Shown piece after piece: positions 14,401 to 29,400 of a stretch of DNA of 64,000 bases (its first letter is position 1; each line of letters starts with the position of its first letter). Under the pieces are notes generated by a model. It did not search any database and was not told the DNA's origin. It saw only the letters and a program-made list of their open reading frames with translations. The DNA is from Membranipora membranacea (Eukaryota; Bryozoa; Gymnolaemata; Cheilostomatida; Membraniporidae). The translations under genes and the position numbers were made by a program. The DNA lies in contig OU612065.1 in NCBI GenBank assembly GCA_914767715.1, positions 21,700,001 to 21,764,000 on the forward strand. Reading direction: 5' to 3'.

Positions 14401-17400
14401 CTGCTTCAAGAAAACTTTTGCGATCGTCTACAAAATGTGAGAGAGAGAACAGGCTTTTTTTCCTATTCTCTTTTATATTTTCTTATATTCATAATAATTG
14501 CAAACGTTAGTATTAGCATAGTAGGGAGCGGCCGTGGCGCAATGGGTAAGGCATGGGTCTCTCAATTGAGAGGTCCCGTGTTCGATTCCGGCGAGTCACG
14601 GTGGTGTCAGGAAGAGCATCCGGCCTCAAATGCTCCTGCGCCCCATCAGGATCCAGTCCGTAGACCCGTACTGATACTGAGACAAAAAAAAACCCAGCAC
14701 CATCATGGTTTCTCACACAGTATCACAGGGTATCGAGACTATAAATGGACGTGAGTTAGTATTAGCATAGTGCGAGAACAGAAATGTTTTGCAAAAAAAT
14801 TTCACCCAAGATTCATTAAGATCTATACACACTGGCAGGGGTTGCAATTGGTTTTTATCATAAACATATAAATACTAAATAGCATACTTTACAATATAGT
14901 ATTCAATGTGTATGGTTTTTTTATACTCCTCAATCCCCTGAGGATCAGCTAGGGCTACTGTGAGCTTATCTGTTAGCAAAGGTGACTTTGCACCGCTAAT
15001 TGTGTTTTGACTTTTAGGCATGCCTAAGTAAGCCTCCGCATCTCGTAGATTTACTCACCAATAGATAGAGAGGGTTGTGAGCAGTCCCTAGTTGAGACAG
15101 ATACAGGTTTGGAGAAAGTCTGAGTTGAGAACGGGTTATACTGAGTTACAGTGACCATATACTGTCCTGATGTCTCATATATATGACTCAATATTAGACT
15201 GGTGTTCTGTACATAACCAGCTAGTGTGTTGTTACCACAGTGGTTTGTGTCGCCTCCATCTGAGTAGCTAGAATTTATCAAAACATTGTTTGACAACTCT
15301 TATTGATTGGCAAGTAAGTATGTAATTAAGTTATTTTGTGAGTTAAAATGAAAAAACTAATTATAGTCTGTAGGACATCGCTATAATGATACGATATTTC
15401 TTTATGAATGTGTATATTTTTTTATTTTTCCTCCTAAAATTGGAAATAAAATGATGCACTGGAGTGAAATTCCACTAGATCAAAAGCCATCATAAAAAAT
15501 ATTTGAATTCAAACTAACGTTCATCAATTAATGACACAAGCAGGAAATTCTCTACAAACCTGTAATATTCTGTTGGTGACCCATCTCCATAGTTCACACT
15601 GACACAGCACTCCACACAATCAGACTGTGTATCCAACTCAAATTCTCTTACTTCTCTGGGACGTGTGGTGGAATTCCCAGTGTCTCTGAGGTTCTCAGCA
15701 GAACCTGTGGCTACACCTTGTAGGACCAGAGGCTGGGACACTGAGATTGAGCTTAGAGCATTTGTTGCAGTAACGGTCACATTGTAGTTTCCAGGCTGAA
15801 TGGGCAAATATTGATAGTGATTTGTTTTAGCATTTCCTTGGATCATAAGTGAGTACAAATGTGACTATTAGATTGGGAACTTGAGGAAAAAACACCACTA
15901 TCAAATTTTGACGAACTTTGATGGTGGTAAAATTGTATAGTTGTATTCTCGATACTATTTGCGGTACTATGGCACTCAAGCCTACTATTTGAAAAAAATG
16001 TAATAGTCATAGATTTCTCACATAGATATAGAGTCTTACCTCAGTCATCGGTAGATAAAAAGGTGCGTCATCAAATGTAAATGTCTCCACAACTCCTGTA
16101 TCTTCATTCACTGCCTCTACTACATAACTGATTGGGGAACCTAAAATAGTCAATAAAGACCACATGAACATTGGTTTTTAAATCCTCAGGAAATAGCCCT
16201 GATTAAATTTGGTTTGAACTTTGTCTTTGATAAATTCCTTGGAAAACATTCCCAATTGAATTTTTTAGTCCAAAACACATGACAAACACTTAAAACAATG
16301 ATTTTAAACTAAAAAATGCCAACAACAGTCAGAGTGAGAGGTCTTGTTGTGTCACTGTACACTTGGTTCCTAAAGGGAGTAGAGAAAGGTTCACGGAATT
16401 GAGTCATTGCGATCCAGGCTTCTTGTCTGTGGAGTGTGGTATCGGCAGATGGTGAGGACACTCTGGTCCAGAGTGTTGTAAAAATTGGTTAAGGTTATTA
16501 AGATGATTTTACATTTATATCATTGATGCTGCAACATCTAAGTTAAGGCATGAGTACCCTAGTGGAGTGAAGTATCCACAGTCGAGATGTTTTGGCTAAC
16601 TAACGTTTCTTCACCCTCTTTAATTTTATAAGCTCTCACCTTTGCTATAGGTAAAATAAGTGCCAGCTAACATTGAGTCACCCCATACTAGCATAAATCT
16701 TACCTTTGACATAACCAATATCGAACATTACAGGATAGCTGATAGGGAACACATTGCCGTCTTGACCTATACCCGGTTTGGGTGCAGCACTACGTGGGAG
16801 ATCTGGCTTCCACATAATACCGAGTGTTACATTCTCAATCAACTCGACAGTGGCCACCTGGAAATAAAGGATAACCGGAAACATGGAGAAGCAATCAATT
16901 GCCATCTCTGCACAAAATGGAGATATATACACCCGAGGATGCTGAAGGCTGGAACAATCAATCATAAAAGCTCCCTAGTGACCCTCTTGCAGAGCCAATC
17001 ACCTTGCAATGAACAGCAAGCCCATTAATCAATTTGTGAGAGTTTAAGTTATTGGGAAGCCATTGGTGGTATGATAACAGTACTATTTTCCACACTGTAG
17101 TAATGATGATGCACAGCAGCGATAAGAGACTGAACCGAGCAACTTTTTGGTCATAAAATGACTATGCAGCTGTTCCCTAAGCACTTATCAAGAAACTATG
17201 TTACGCAATAGAACTGTTCCGTGTAGTTAAACCTAAGCTTTGATGATTTATCTTTTTAAAGTTTAAAAAAGCGATAATTATGAAACTGATTATATCATAT
17301 TCGATGATATTACTATATCAATAACAACAGATAACTTACCTCCATATCGTAGTCAACTCTGGTAGCCAAGTTACTGATAGTCACATGTCCCTGATATTCA

Positions 17401-20400
17401 CCGGGTTTTGTAGTATTCAGAACAAAAGTAAGGTTTGTCTCCCCTGACAGATCCATTTGTATGACCTGACCATCTCCTGTTAGTATTTCTATTGTGACAT
17501 TGTTTGGATAGTCAGTCAGGCTACCATTGTAAATCACTGTCAATGTCACAGGATCTGAAAATTTCGATAAGGCTACTGTTAAAATCACCTGATATCATAT
17601 ACAATAGATGAGTAACCTCTAAAGTAGGCAAACTAAACTCTAGCAAATATGAACTCCTCTTGGGTATTATGAAGGATTAGAATTGTGCATGGCTTTTAAA
17701 CCCCATCCAAACTATCAAGCTGCAAACACTGGTGGTCTATTTTCTATGAAGTTTGCTCAAAATCTGTGACAAATGAATTGCAAAAAAGTGAAGCCTGGGA
17801 ACCTTGGTGGCACTGACTACCCATACGTAATACAAAATGAGAAAAGGATCCTTAGGTTGATTGATCTTTCAGAATCGGTACGCCAGCTGTAATATTATTT
17901 TGCCTTTCCTTGCACAAGCCAACTCCAAAACCCTAGCTTGACTTGAAAACCACATACCAGGAAACTCGACTGGAGAGTTAGTGATGACCAGGAACATATC
18001 AGTCAGTATGGGTTTCTGTATGTTTATTGTGTAGAACATGACAATACCCCCCATACTGTTCTCCGCCGACACAGTGACATCATAAACACCCAGATTAGTA
18101 TACGAGTGAGACTCGGTGGTCAACTGTGAACTCGCTGTGTAAAGAAATATACAAATTCTTTAATATATATATAATAAATATAATAACATAATAAATCTCA
18201 CATTATCATTTACTCACAAAGACAAAACCATTGTCAGGATGACCGAATGTGTACGTTATAGCAAAGATTATAAATACTTACAGATATTATAAATATTGGT
18301 TTTAGTATTACTCATAACTGAGTTCATAAAGATTTCCTGTTTGCAGGATCAAAGCATTGGAATTGACGAACAAAAACCTGTTTTAATCAACTCAAGAGTT
18401 AACTCTATATACTTAATATACTGTACATTAACAGGGATGTGGTTTAGGAAAAAATGGTAGGGGAGGCGGAAATCCTTGGGGTATAATGTAATCTCTTCCT
18501 GTGGAGTTTGGGGTTGATCCCCAGTCCCAAAGTGTTTTAATGATATAGATATAGAAGTATGTATATGTATAGCATATGGAAGTCCCAAATGAGCTGATTC
18601 TGACACAGAATATTCAATCATATCATTTTAAGACCACTCTATTGAGCATTTTAGGGAGGCAGAGCGTCCCTGCCTCCCCTAGAATTACAGGCCTGATTAA
18701 GACTCCTCGACCTGACAACAAACCACAAGTTTGCCTATCATATTGTTCCACAGATAAGGAGTACACATAAACGTGTGGTTGTATTCGAATCTTGATGTAG
18801 GTAAACTTACAATCAAAAGGTTTAGTCACGTTCGGAGTTCCGTCACCAAAGTCCCACGTCACCATGACATTGTCACCACGTAACATCAGCACAGAGAAAC
18901 CGACCATCTGATCGGGTATGGCATGGGCTGGGGTAGTCTAGGAAATATATAATGTCAGGGGATGTATTTCTATTAACATTGGTGAGAGGGATACAAAGTT
19001 AACTCAATGTCAAAGCAGGGAGTGTCTCCCAAACTCCCTGGTCAAAGCAAGGGATTATCTGAGATGAGTTACATTTCCTTGAATAGATATGTCAACAAAA
19101 TGCAGGTTTTCCCAACATATCAACTTGCATGTAAATGACCAATATTATAGGCTTAGACATAATTATCGCTTAACTTGTTCCAGACGGTTTGAGCATGATA
19201 GTCTCTGAAACTTGGTAATCCCTTCAAAGCTGATTATCAGTGTATTCAACATATATCCACTGATTTACAGCTCCTGGAAGGGTAACATCAATCGCAGGCA
19301 ACTCCAAATGTATGATATTCCGTTCAACAGATATGATAGAGAATTGGTATGGGGACCTTGTTAACACAAAACAATAAATGGCCTTGAATTCGTTGACAGA
19401 TGGAAGTTTTATATGAAGAAAAATGTCTGTCCATGATATACAGATCAAAGAGCTAGAGACATGCAAAAAAAATCAAATAGTGAGTGAGGGTGATGGAGTA
19501 ACTTACTAGTAAATGCATATCAGTGATTGGCCATGACAAGTCAATAAATTGATATAAGGTAACATTGTCTCCAACAGAGTTGGTTAAAAATGCCACCACA
19601 TCCACAGAGTTAGCGACATCATACTCATAGTAATATGTCTCTCCTATGACCATCGGTGTTATTGCAAGGCTGTTGCTGTCCCCACCAAGAAGAGACAAAT
19701 GAACCTGTAAACAAACAACCACAGCAGTTAGTAATTGGATTGAAACCATTAGAGACACATTGTGCTATTTGAAAGATTGGTGAGAAAGACACTTCTTACT
19801 TGGCAGATCACAATTATATCAGAAAAGATAAGGTAGGTTGCTACTGGCCAACTACCATGTGAGAAAATGCATAGGTCTCTCTGCAGGTGGATGATGTGGA
19901 GTTGCCTTGAACCATGACCTAAGGACTTACTAGGGGCACATGAGGATTTTTGGGCGAATGCTCTTCCTGACACCAATGTATTTGCCTGGATCCAACACAG
20001 GACCTCCCAGATGAAAGACCGACACCTTACAAATGAGCTGATCCTTGTACCATATCAGGCCTTATCAAGTTATTTTTGTAGGGGAATTTTAATTGACCAA
20101 CACATATGTTGTCAATTCAAATTATGTTTGGGCGAATGTACGAGTTGTCCCCTCTATATAAGTGTTTAAAAAATTAACTCATGGCAAAAACACAAAACAA
20201 ATCACAATTTAAATAGCATTTAGCTTCAAAACGATAAGTATGGCAATAAGTGAAAAGAGTTTTATTTACTAATCATATGCTTTTCTAACAAACCTGGTTG
20301 GGGATATGCTGAAGTGGGCCATTACTGTCATCGTACGTTATCTGATAGCCGACAGCAAGAGTACCCTCTTCAGTGTATATGCTGTCTGTCAACTCTATAC

Positions 20401-23400
20401 TCAGAAGCCCTTCATCTGGCAGCGGGTTAACAACTATCAGGTCAATCTCCATAACTGAAGGGTCGCTGCCATAACAAGAAATAGGATGAACCTTTGATAG
20501 ACAACTTACATATTGACATAGGTACCTAAAATAGCAGGATATTTACAATGTCTGCGGGTAAACATTTACGATTTCCTGGAGATATAGTTTCGCTACTGCC
20601 TTTTGTCATCAGGCATAAAAAGCTGGAGAATCAAGTAGAATAATCAATATTGTCAAACTAGTGACAGCATTATCAATTCACTCTGAACTCAACAATTTCT
20701 TTCTAAGCATTTAATGTTTTTGATGGTAAAGAATGAAAGGTTGTAAAGACCTCATATTTGAATGGTTGTAATAAACACAAGGAAGCTGTTGTAATGACAT
20801 GGGGTCAATATGCAGAAATATTATTTAAAAGTACTCTTTGAAAATAGCCCAATGTTCTTGATTGAAGCACTTGAAACCTTTGAAGAATGAAGAAAAATTC
20901 GTCCGATATCAAATTCAATCTCAATGTAAAAAGGTTGAAAGAGCACAAAGCTAGACTGTTTGTGCGACCTGTTTTATGTGAAAATTGAAGCCAGTGTTGA
21001 TGCTTGGAGTCGTTGGTATAACAGCATTGTCAACATTGCCTTCTCCCAGCACGCCACTTTTGCACATCCAGATCAACCATGACTAACATTTGGAATTCCG
21101 ATAAAAAATTAGTTAGAGTGAGACGATGAGATGGGGTGGGAGGAGGCGTGGAAGTTGTCTTTTAATAGCTTTTTTTAACAATGGATTCCAAAACAGCTGG
21201 GCCAGTGGGCCACACATCAAAGATTGTACATGCAATTAATTGACTGCGAATACCAAAAATAGTTGCAAGTCATTTTGCCTGCTACAGGGTTACATTGTCA
21301 ATGTAATGGCAGTGATCAAGATTAGACCCCATAGCATCACAAGATTGTATTTTCACTTACTCAAGTGGAGAATCAGCAGTGACGATGACCGAGTAATCTC
21401 CCCCTGTACTGTATATGTGATTGAGATCCAGAGGTGGTGATGTCTCAAAAACAGGTGTGCCATCACCCCAATCAACATATATAGTGACATTACTACCGCC
21501 CTGTATATCGGCTACCAAATCAAACCCAGTAGTGTTTGTAGCCTCCTCAAAAGTTAGACCCGTTATCTCCAGCGGAGTACCTGAGTTGGGATCGACGTCT
21601 CCGTACACTGTGCTGACAACAAACCCAGCTATAGGGTCAAGACTGTATAATGTGTAGTTACTCTGAATACTGCCAGCTGAGTTGGTGGCTGTGATACTCA
21701 GCAGGTAGTTGCCTTCCGTCATCTGGGGTAGAGTGATGGAGTAAGTGTCTGTGTTGGGGTTGTATGTAGGTGTGAGGGTCAGTACACCGATGTCGGTTTC
21801 AAGTATTATGTCAAAGTCATCTATAGGCACTCCACCAGTTTTAAATTGAACGATGTTGGGCTGAGCCGAGGAACACACTAGAATATGCATATAAAAATAT
21901 TGAAAGATTATGTGTCTATCATACCAACTTCTGTATAGCAAGAAAACTGTTGAGTGTTCCGTTGAAGCTGCGCACTAAGAGACAATTTCCTGCTCAACCC
22001 TGTTTTCTTAGCCCTATGACAGTCCTCATAGGGAGCGTGAGCACCAGGTCACCAACAATAACACGGCCATAAGACTTAATTTCTAGCTTCAATGCAAAAG
22101 TCAAACAGCAGTAACAAAGTATTGGTGGAATCGCTGTTAGCCAATATTGTATAAATCATACCTGGGTTGAGAATGGTTAGAGAGTTTGGTTGTTGTAGAG
22201 CAGTCACGATAACATAATCGCCTGCAAACTCATCACTTGTCACACAGGATATACTGATGTTCAAGTCTGAGGATAGATCTACAGGTAAACAAATATTCAT
22301 TAGAAGCTAGTCGGATTGATACCACTACAGAACAGCCCAACAGTTTGTGGCCCATAAAAAAGAGAGCTATGCAGTGTTTAATCAATTCTATAAAAACCAC
22401 AAGCCTGCAATTCACACTGCTGCAATTCATTATTCCTACCATTTTGTCAGCAATTTAATCCCCGACTGCTACAACCCTAATCTTTGTAACTGCATAATAA
22501 ATAGTACATAAATATAATAATATATAACTGTGATATAACATAGTATAATGCCCTAATCTCATTTTCGAGAATTTTTTCTCTCACGCTACAAGCTACCGGT
22601 GGTACGTCCGCTTTCATTTTTAAACGTGATTCCATGTAGAACATTTTTTCAAAACTAATACATTTGGTCAATAAACTTCTTTAAAAAGAACGCATGCATG
22701 CCCTTTACAAAACACAACTTTTCCAAAATGTATACCATACTGGCGTGGCAGGGACTGTTATCTACATTATCTTACATGATTAAAATAAATAGAAAATTGA
22801 TTTTTTATATTGTTTTAGTTTAATGAAACGAAATAATTACATTACAAGTAGTAGTATATATCGATTCAAAAACAAGATCTTTACGTATTCATTGTAGGAA
22901 CGTTTTTTATCTTGAATCATGCGAATTTTGCAATTAGGAAAAAGCAACATGGATGTGGAAATTTTGAAGAGAATTATATGGTTCCCTCCTTCATATTTTA
23001 ACTAGCTGTGTCATAACTATAGTATTTTCATCCATCAATCACTGAAGATCACTTTGTATCTTATGTAGTACTATATAAACTTCTACAGCATCTGCCAATT
23101 ATATATGCTGCTGTATAATATTGAATCATAAAATTTATTATACTCACCAATAACTTTATAGATAATGCTGTCCGTGCATGTACTGTCACAGTTAGAGTAA
23201 GTCGAATTGTGAAGACTCTGAGGTATCATACTCTCTGACACAGAACAAGTCACATCTTGTGACGACCTGAGGGACCAGGAAATTGTGAGATTATCATTCA
23301 GCTCAACATTTGAGAACGGTAAAACCTGCAGAAAAAACAGAAGATCTTAGTTCAAATCAAAACATTACAAAATGACATTTTATCTAATATTATTCCTCGG

Positions 23401-26400
23401 TCAATGAATTTGCCGTGTTCTATTTTGCAGATGAATTTCATACGCTTAACTTGAAACAGATGTGTCTTCCAAGGGAGATTTCAGTAAAGCGAATCTAGAT
23501 AGCTTTCTGATTATATTTGATTAAGTCAATCCGGACTGCCAAAATTCACGGTTGGTCATGGCAATTAACGGGAGAATCATATCACAATTTCTACAATGCA
23601 GTAGTAGCCCCAGAATAATCCAGTACTTTTTCTCATTCGAGTCTACAGGCTTCATGCGGGATTCTAAAAAAAAATACTACTCTAAAGCGAAAAATGTTTC
23701 TATATGGGATAATTAACAGACTAGCAAAAATTTTCTACCTTCTATTCACCCGTTTGGATCTACGCTATGTGCTAAGTTTAAGTTATGGTTGTATTCTGGA
23801 GGAGTAAATATCAGAGTTTGGAAAATTAGTTTGGAAGTGACTTTATGTTATCGGGAAGTAATTATCACTGGCCAAGGTAGGAGTTTTTATAGAGTAATGA
23901 GGCTTAGAGAATGTCATCTATCCATAAATATCCGCAATATCAAGCATGTGCAAAAAGGCGAAATCTTTCCTCCTGTAAATTTTTTACTCCTCCAGGGTAT
24001 AAGCAGGATTTTACTGGCCTAGGCGGCATTCCTCTAGATGCTCTTGATGAGCTGGGCTACACAGCCAAACTTTCCCGCTATTAAAGACGGCCTTTCCGCA
24101 TTTAGATTTAACCTTGGGTTTGAGCAGGAGGAAAATGGCTCTTGGCTATACTAGAAAAGTAGAGCTCATTTATTCTGAAAGACACTGGATTGAAATATGG
24201 ACAAGTAGAAAATGATCAGAAATGTTATGGGCTTGACAAGACAAACACATAATGAAACCAAGGAGCTAAAGACACTCCTTGAAGAAACACACAGGCAAGT
24301 TACATACTCTATAGGTTATTATCTCTAAAGAATATGTCACCGTAGTCTCTTGCTGAATTGTGGTGGTAACCAACTCAGCAGCAGTACTTCCTGTGCCAGC
24401 AGAAACAGTGCTTGTATCTAGAATAGTTGCTAAAGGGGCACTTGTTGCAACTTGTCCAACGGTGACAGTTGACCCAGCTTGAGGGACAGTTGAGGTGGCA
24501 GTTGGGGAGAAAGGGGCAGGGGCACCTGTTAATGCAGCAGAGGAAGTTTGATGCTGAGTTGGTGTTGACTCTGAGAGCCCAGAGCTGGAAGTACTAGTTC
24601 CCTGTGAAGACTAAGATCAGATGGCAAATAAAAGGATATGAACTAGAATCAATCACAAAACCGAAATGATAAACTCAGTATTTCTAAGCAGAATTCCTAT
24701 GATTCTTTGCTATAATGCCAAACCTCTTTAGGATTAAGATCTATATTAGTTCACCTTATTGTGATTTTCTACTCCTAATTTGTGCTACAATCATACTATG
24801 AGATCAAGCAACACCTCGCTGGGATGTAGCTTTAACTCAATGCAGGCTTTGCTGGCCGATATTGTAAAATCAAAGCAATTATATGCAAATAATAACTCTC
24901 TAGCAATACACAGCTTAAACTCATCACTATTATAGATTGACTAACTTGTTTCTATTACCAAAATGCTTACCGTGTATGTCAGAATCTCCAGTGGTGTAGT
25001 GGTGGATAGACTGATGGTTTCTGCAAAAATGAAAAATATTCAAATTAGACCTCATCACTTGCATAAAACCGTCGAGTGTAGAGATACAACATACAGTGGT
25101 GCGCGTACCACTGCACAACACACAGGTCTTCAGCTAGAAACCATGAGTCAAACGCTGTTTCGAGGCCTTCTCTAGTACAACCTCTTCATGGCCGGCCCCA
25201 GCAGCATGAAGCCACCCCTGTGTGTTGCTGAGCATCTCAATCAATCTCATCGATCCCTCAGTGCATTTTGTCAGTTTCGGTGGTTTGACATAATTGGTGT
25301 GTTTACGCTGTTGCGCAACCAGGGAGGCTGCCAACTCTTCATTGTTTCAGTGCAACAATGTTCGCCCCATCACTCTCATGCTTATACTCTAAGCCAAACC
25401 AGTGCAGGGAGGTTTGCTTTCCATCAACTCATCGGCGCAAAGTCGCTATCGTCAAGGCACCCGCCCCTCGTGCCACTCGTTCACTACTCAAATTCACCAC
25501 ATTGAGCATAGTACAACTCATACACAAGTCAGAGAGATGACTTGTTTGCGCTACAGCCAGTGGGCTGACTGTGATTTCCTGTCTCGCTCTGCCTGCCTTT
25601 TATGCGAGGGCCAAGCTTTTAATCCTATGTTTGTAAAACCTTAGATCTAACTCAGACTCACTTTGATTTTCACTCTGCAGAGATTAAACTACTTTAATTT
25701 GAGTATTAAAGGCATAATCTTGCTTAGCCTTCTACCCCAAGCAATTTGCTTATCATCACTTAATCCCCTCATTCTAATCCTTACAAGGATTATAACAAAA
25801 GGAATTAAATGCTGGCCAACTCCACAAAACAAAGTGAGTGTGTTAAACCCCAGCTTACAAGTAATAGGATTACTTAGCTTTTGTCTTCACACAGTGCTGT
25901 TGCCATATCCATGCAGATGCGCTTTCTGCCTCATGTACTATGCTTTTTGTGGCTTGTTTGAGTGCTCTTCCTGAAAGCCCAACTCTGGTCAGAAATTTGG
26001 TAGCTGATCTAGCCATGAATCCACGGCAGCCAACTTCCACTGCGAATAATTCGCAATTCCAACCTTTGTCTTGGCATTGTGTGACCAGATCTTCGTATCT
26101 TGTCAGTTTTCTCTCATGCGCATATGAGAGATTTTCTTCCCAAGGCACCGTCAATTCCATCAGTATTAGTGCTTTTTCTTTGTCAGACCAAACAATTAAG
26201 TCTGGTCTTTGGTTCGTGATCGCAATATGCTGTGGCATGCTGAGCTGCTCTGTGAGGTCGCATCTCACCTGTCATTCTCCGCTGTTCATCAATCCCTTTT
26301 TGCGCAAAATCTTTTCACGCGCTTCACCACCAGCATTAGCATATTCACACTTCTCCGTGACATATTTACACAACACTTTCAGGACTTGATTATGCCTATA

Positions 26401-29400
26401 CGTGTATCTTCCCAGGCTCTGTTGGCAATTCGACAGTATATGTCGAAGTGTGCCCTTAGCCGAGCACTCGGCGCATTTCGAGTTCTCGGTCAAATTCCAG
26501 CGTTCCAGGTTTGCCGGGGTCGGTAGTTGATCATAAGCTGCACCAACCAGAAAGCTGATCCTTTGTGGCTCCATCGACCACAATTCTGTCCATTTGAGCT
26601 GACGCTGCTCAACAGACTCCCAACAAGTCCACCTGCCTTGTTGGGCTTGGCCTACAGCTTGTGTCTGGCGGCGCTCCTCTTCCATCTTGCGCAAGGAGCT
26701 CACAAGGAGCTCACAGCCATCATAATGTAATTTTTCCTTTGCAAAAAGAACCGACTGCACATAAAGATTTTGTGTGCAGTGGGTTTTTAATCAATATTCT
26801 GCGGCCGACTAACACCAGCATGGCCTAAAAATTCCAAACTATGTAGGCTTATAATGAATGTCAAAAATCAACCGTTACTGTGTTCTTTGAGATGGGTCAC
26901 TAGGATATTTCTGTTCACAAAAAAACATACCTGTAGGGTTAGCTGTAGTGCTTGTAGTACTTGTAGTGCTTGTTGTTTTTGTAGTTGTTGTACTAGTGGT
27001 GCTTGTTGTAGTAGTTGTTTGCTCCAGAACAGTTATATTTGTTGTTAAGACAGTCTGGTTCATGGTGGTCAGATCGAGCAGATCGATGGATATCTGAGGG
27101 ATAAAGAATCATAACCGGTTCGGCACTTTCAAGTTGTGCTTTCGAGATGAATTTTGATGCCAAGAGAAAAAAGATGTATGTAAATTAAAAAATTGACAAT
27201 GTGTTAGCCCTAGCTGGATGTGCCCTCTGAACAAGCAGTAGCTTTTGGCTATCAGAAAGAAATCTTGAAGACTCAGTCAGAGAAATTTTACAATAAAATT
27301 ATCCTTCAACCAATAAGAAATTATTTCGAAAATAAAAGCTGGCCTTTATGAAGCATAATCAAGTAGAACTCCTTGATGTGCTTAATTAATTTGTTTAAAT
27401 TTGTTGGTACTTTGACTCCTCCATGAATCTTGATCGTCAAATCTACCGAAAATTAGTTGGTTGAAAATTGAAAAACTGGTGTATTAGATTTTTCCAACCC
27501 CGGTGCATATTTTATAATTATTTTTTCCGAAAAAAATTCGGAGTACATTGTAATTGTCACCAGTTTTATTTATTGAGTTAGATGAGGGAAGTTGGTCAGA
27601 AACCACATGTTGGTCAAGAAACAAGATGTAACCAATTTGGTACCGTTTATTGTTTGGCAAATCATATCACATAACAGCAGATTAAAAAATATTGCCTCAT
27701 TACTGCGCTGATGAATTTTTAATGTGACATCTAAACAGAATTAATCCTACCAAGTAAAGAGATTCGTAACCCAGGCCAATGATTTAAAAATAACATATTC
27801 TAAGTTACCTGCAAAGTGCCCGGGTCGTGTTCAGCTTCCCTGAACAGTGAGGCTATAGTTCCGGAGGATATGATAGCTTGTAGCATGTGTCTCCCTGCTG
27901 ATGTGACATGTGATGGACCTCCACCACTGTTCACATAGTCTACACCCTGGTCTAAGGAGGTTAGCTGGGCTAAGGCACCCGTCCCCTCAGACGCATAACT
28001 TAGGACATAACCTGGCTCTACTCGTACAATCTCGTCTAGATAAAGTATCTGAAAGAAGGAATACTTTGGGTGTTTGCTATGATGATGTAATATTGTGGCC
28101 ACAAGTCAAATCTTTAACCTTATATAATATATATATTTTTCTTATATTTTTATGGATGGGACAATACAAAAGTAGACTTTTATGCGTTATAAAAGCATTT
28201 TTCCAATTGTCCTGTAAAGAAATATATACCTACAGTAAATATGATGATTGCAGTTGTGGAGTAATTCGAAAAGAAACTAGAATTTTTAAAGTGAGTTAAC
28301 TGTTTGAATATTAGCATAAATGATGCTAAATGTTTGAATTGTTCATATGTAATATATAATACATAATACCTAATATATAATATATAATATGGTTTTCTTT
28401 TTGCAGTAGTACCTGAGGACCGAGCTTCAGCGAGAAGCTCTGATATGACCAATGCAGCAGCCAATTTATTGACTTAGTCTTGTTGAACCTATGTTCACTT
28501 GCGTAGTCACAGCAGAGGTCTGAAGCCTGACAGAATGTATCGTTTACTGCGCAAGACTGGTCAACAGGATCACAATAAGACCCACACTCCTGATCCCAAT
28601 AACAATAGTCAGCGCAAACCGGTTTACGAATCTGCAGAAAATTGAATAAATTGATAATACCATGAGCTTTTCAATAGAGAATTTGTTTGAAAAACAGCAA
28701 AAAAAGGTTGAATTAAGCCTTACTATTAATTCCGTCTTTTGGCCTCTTTTTTTATTCACAGATTAAGAAGAATTATGGATCGGATCTTTGACCTTTCCCG
28801 CTTGTGAAAGAATATAACATGATACCACTGTGGTTTCAATTCTTAGGCTCATTTTTCCAATATCAAACAAAATCATAGCCATATCAGATTTTATTGACCA
28901 GCCAAAAATATATCAGATTTTATTGACATCCCAAGAATATATCATATTTTATTGACAACCCAAAAATAGTACCATGCAGCTAAAAATATAATCTGGTATT
29001 TGAGCACCTGAATGTGTATGCCGCCCACTGCAGCACCAAATAGCCTGAAAGCTGTAACATAGCCCGGGGTCTGAACTTCAGAGAGTGGCATCATTATGGT
29101 GAAGTCCTTCCTCCCAACCTGATAAAGTGAGGCTTCACTGGCGAACTCAGGGCCTATGAAGTTATATGAGCTACCTGTCAAAAAAATAAACATATCATGG
29201 TGAGTTTCACCAACAAAGACAGAGAAGTTGAGGATACAACAATTTGACCAAGCAACATAACATTTTAACAAATGGATGAACACTGTTTTCCCTTTAATTC
29301 TCAACTTGAAAACTCATTAAAAAAATACACTTCTATCTTCATTCAGATCTTGAAACACGTATTATAATTATGTAATTTATAATTAAAACCAATAACGTGC

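Noticed and set aside
14323-14754. 143-codon plus-strand frame
   Set aside because: Runs through the SINE and its flank; no protein character.
19224-19466. Minus-strand open frame with beta-strand-like sequence, possible extra polycystin exon
   Set aside because: Exons 15 and 16 already join in phase, and this frame has no acceptor/donor pair with matching phase and ends in a stop.
25188-26526. Several plus-strand open frames
   Set aside because: Antisense shadows of the R2-like element on the minus strand.
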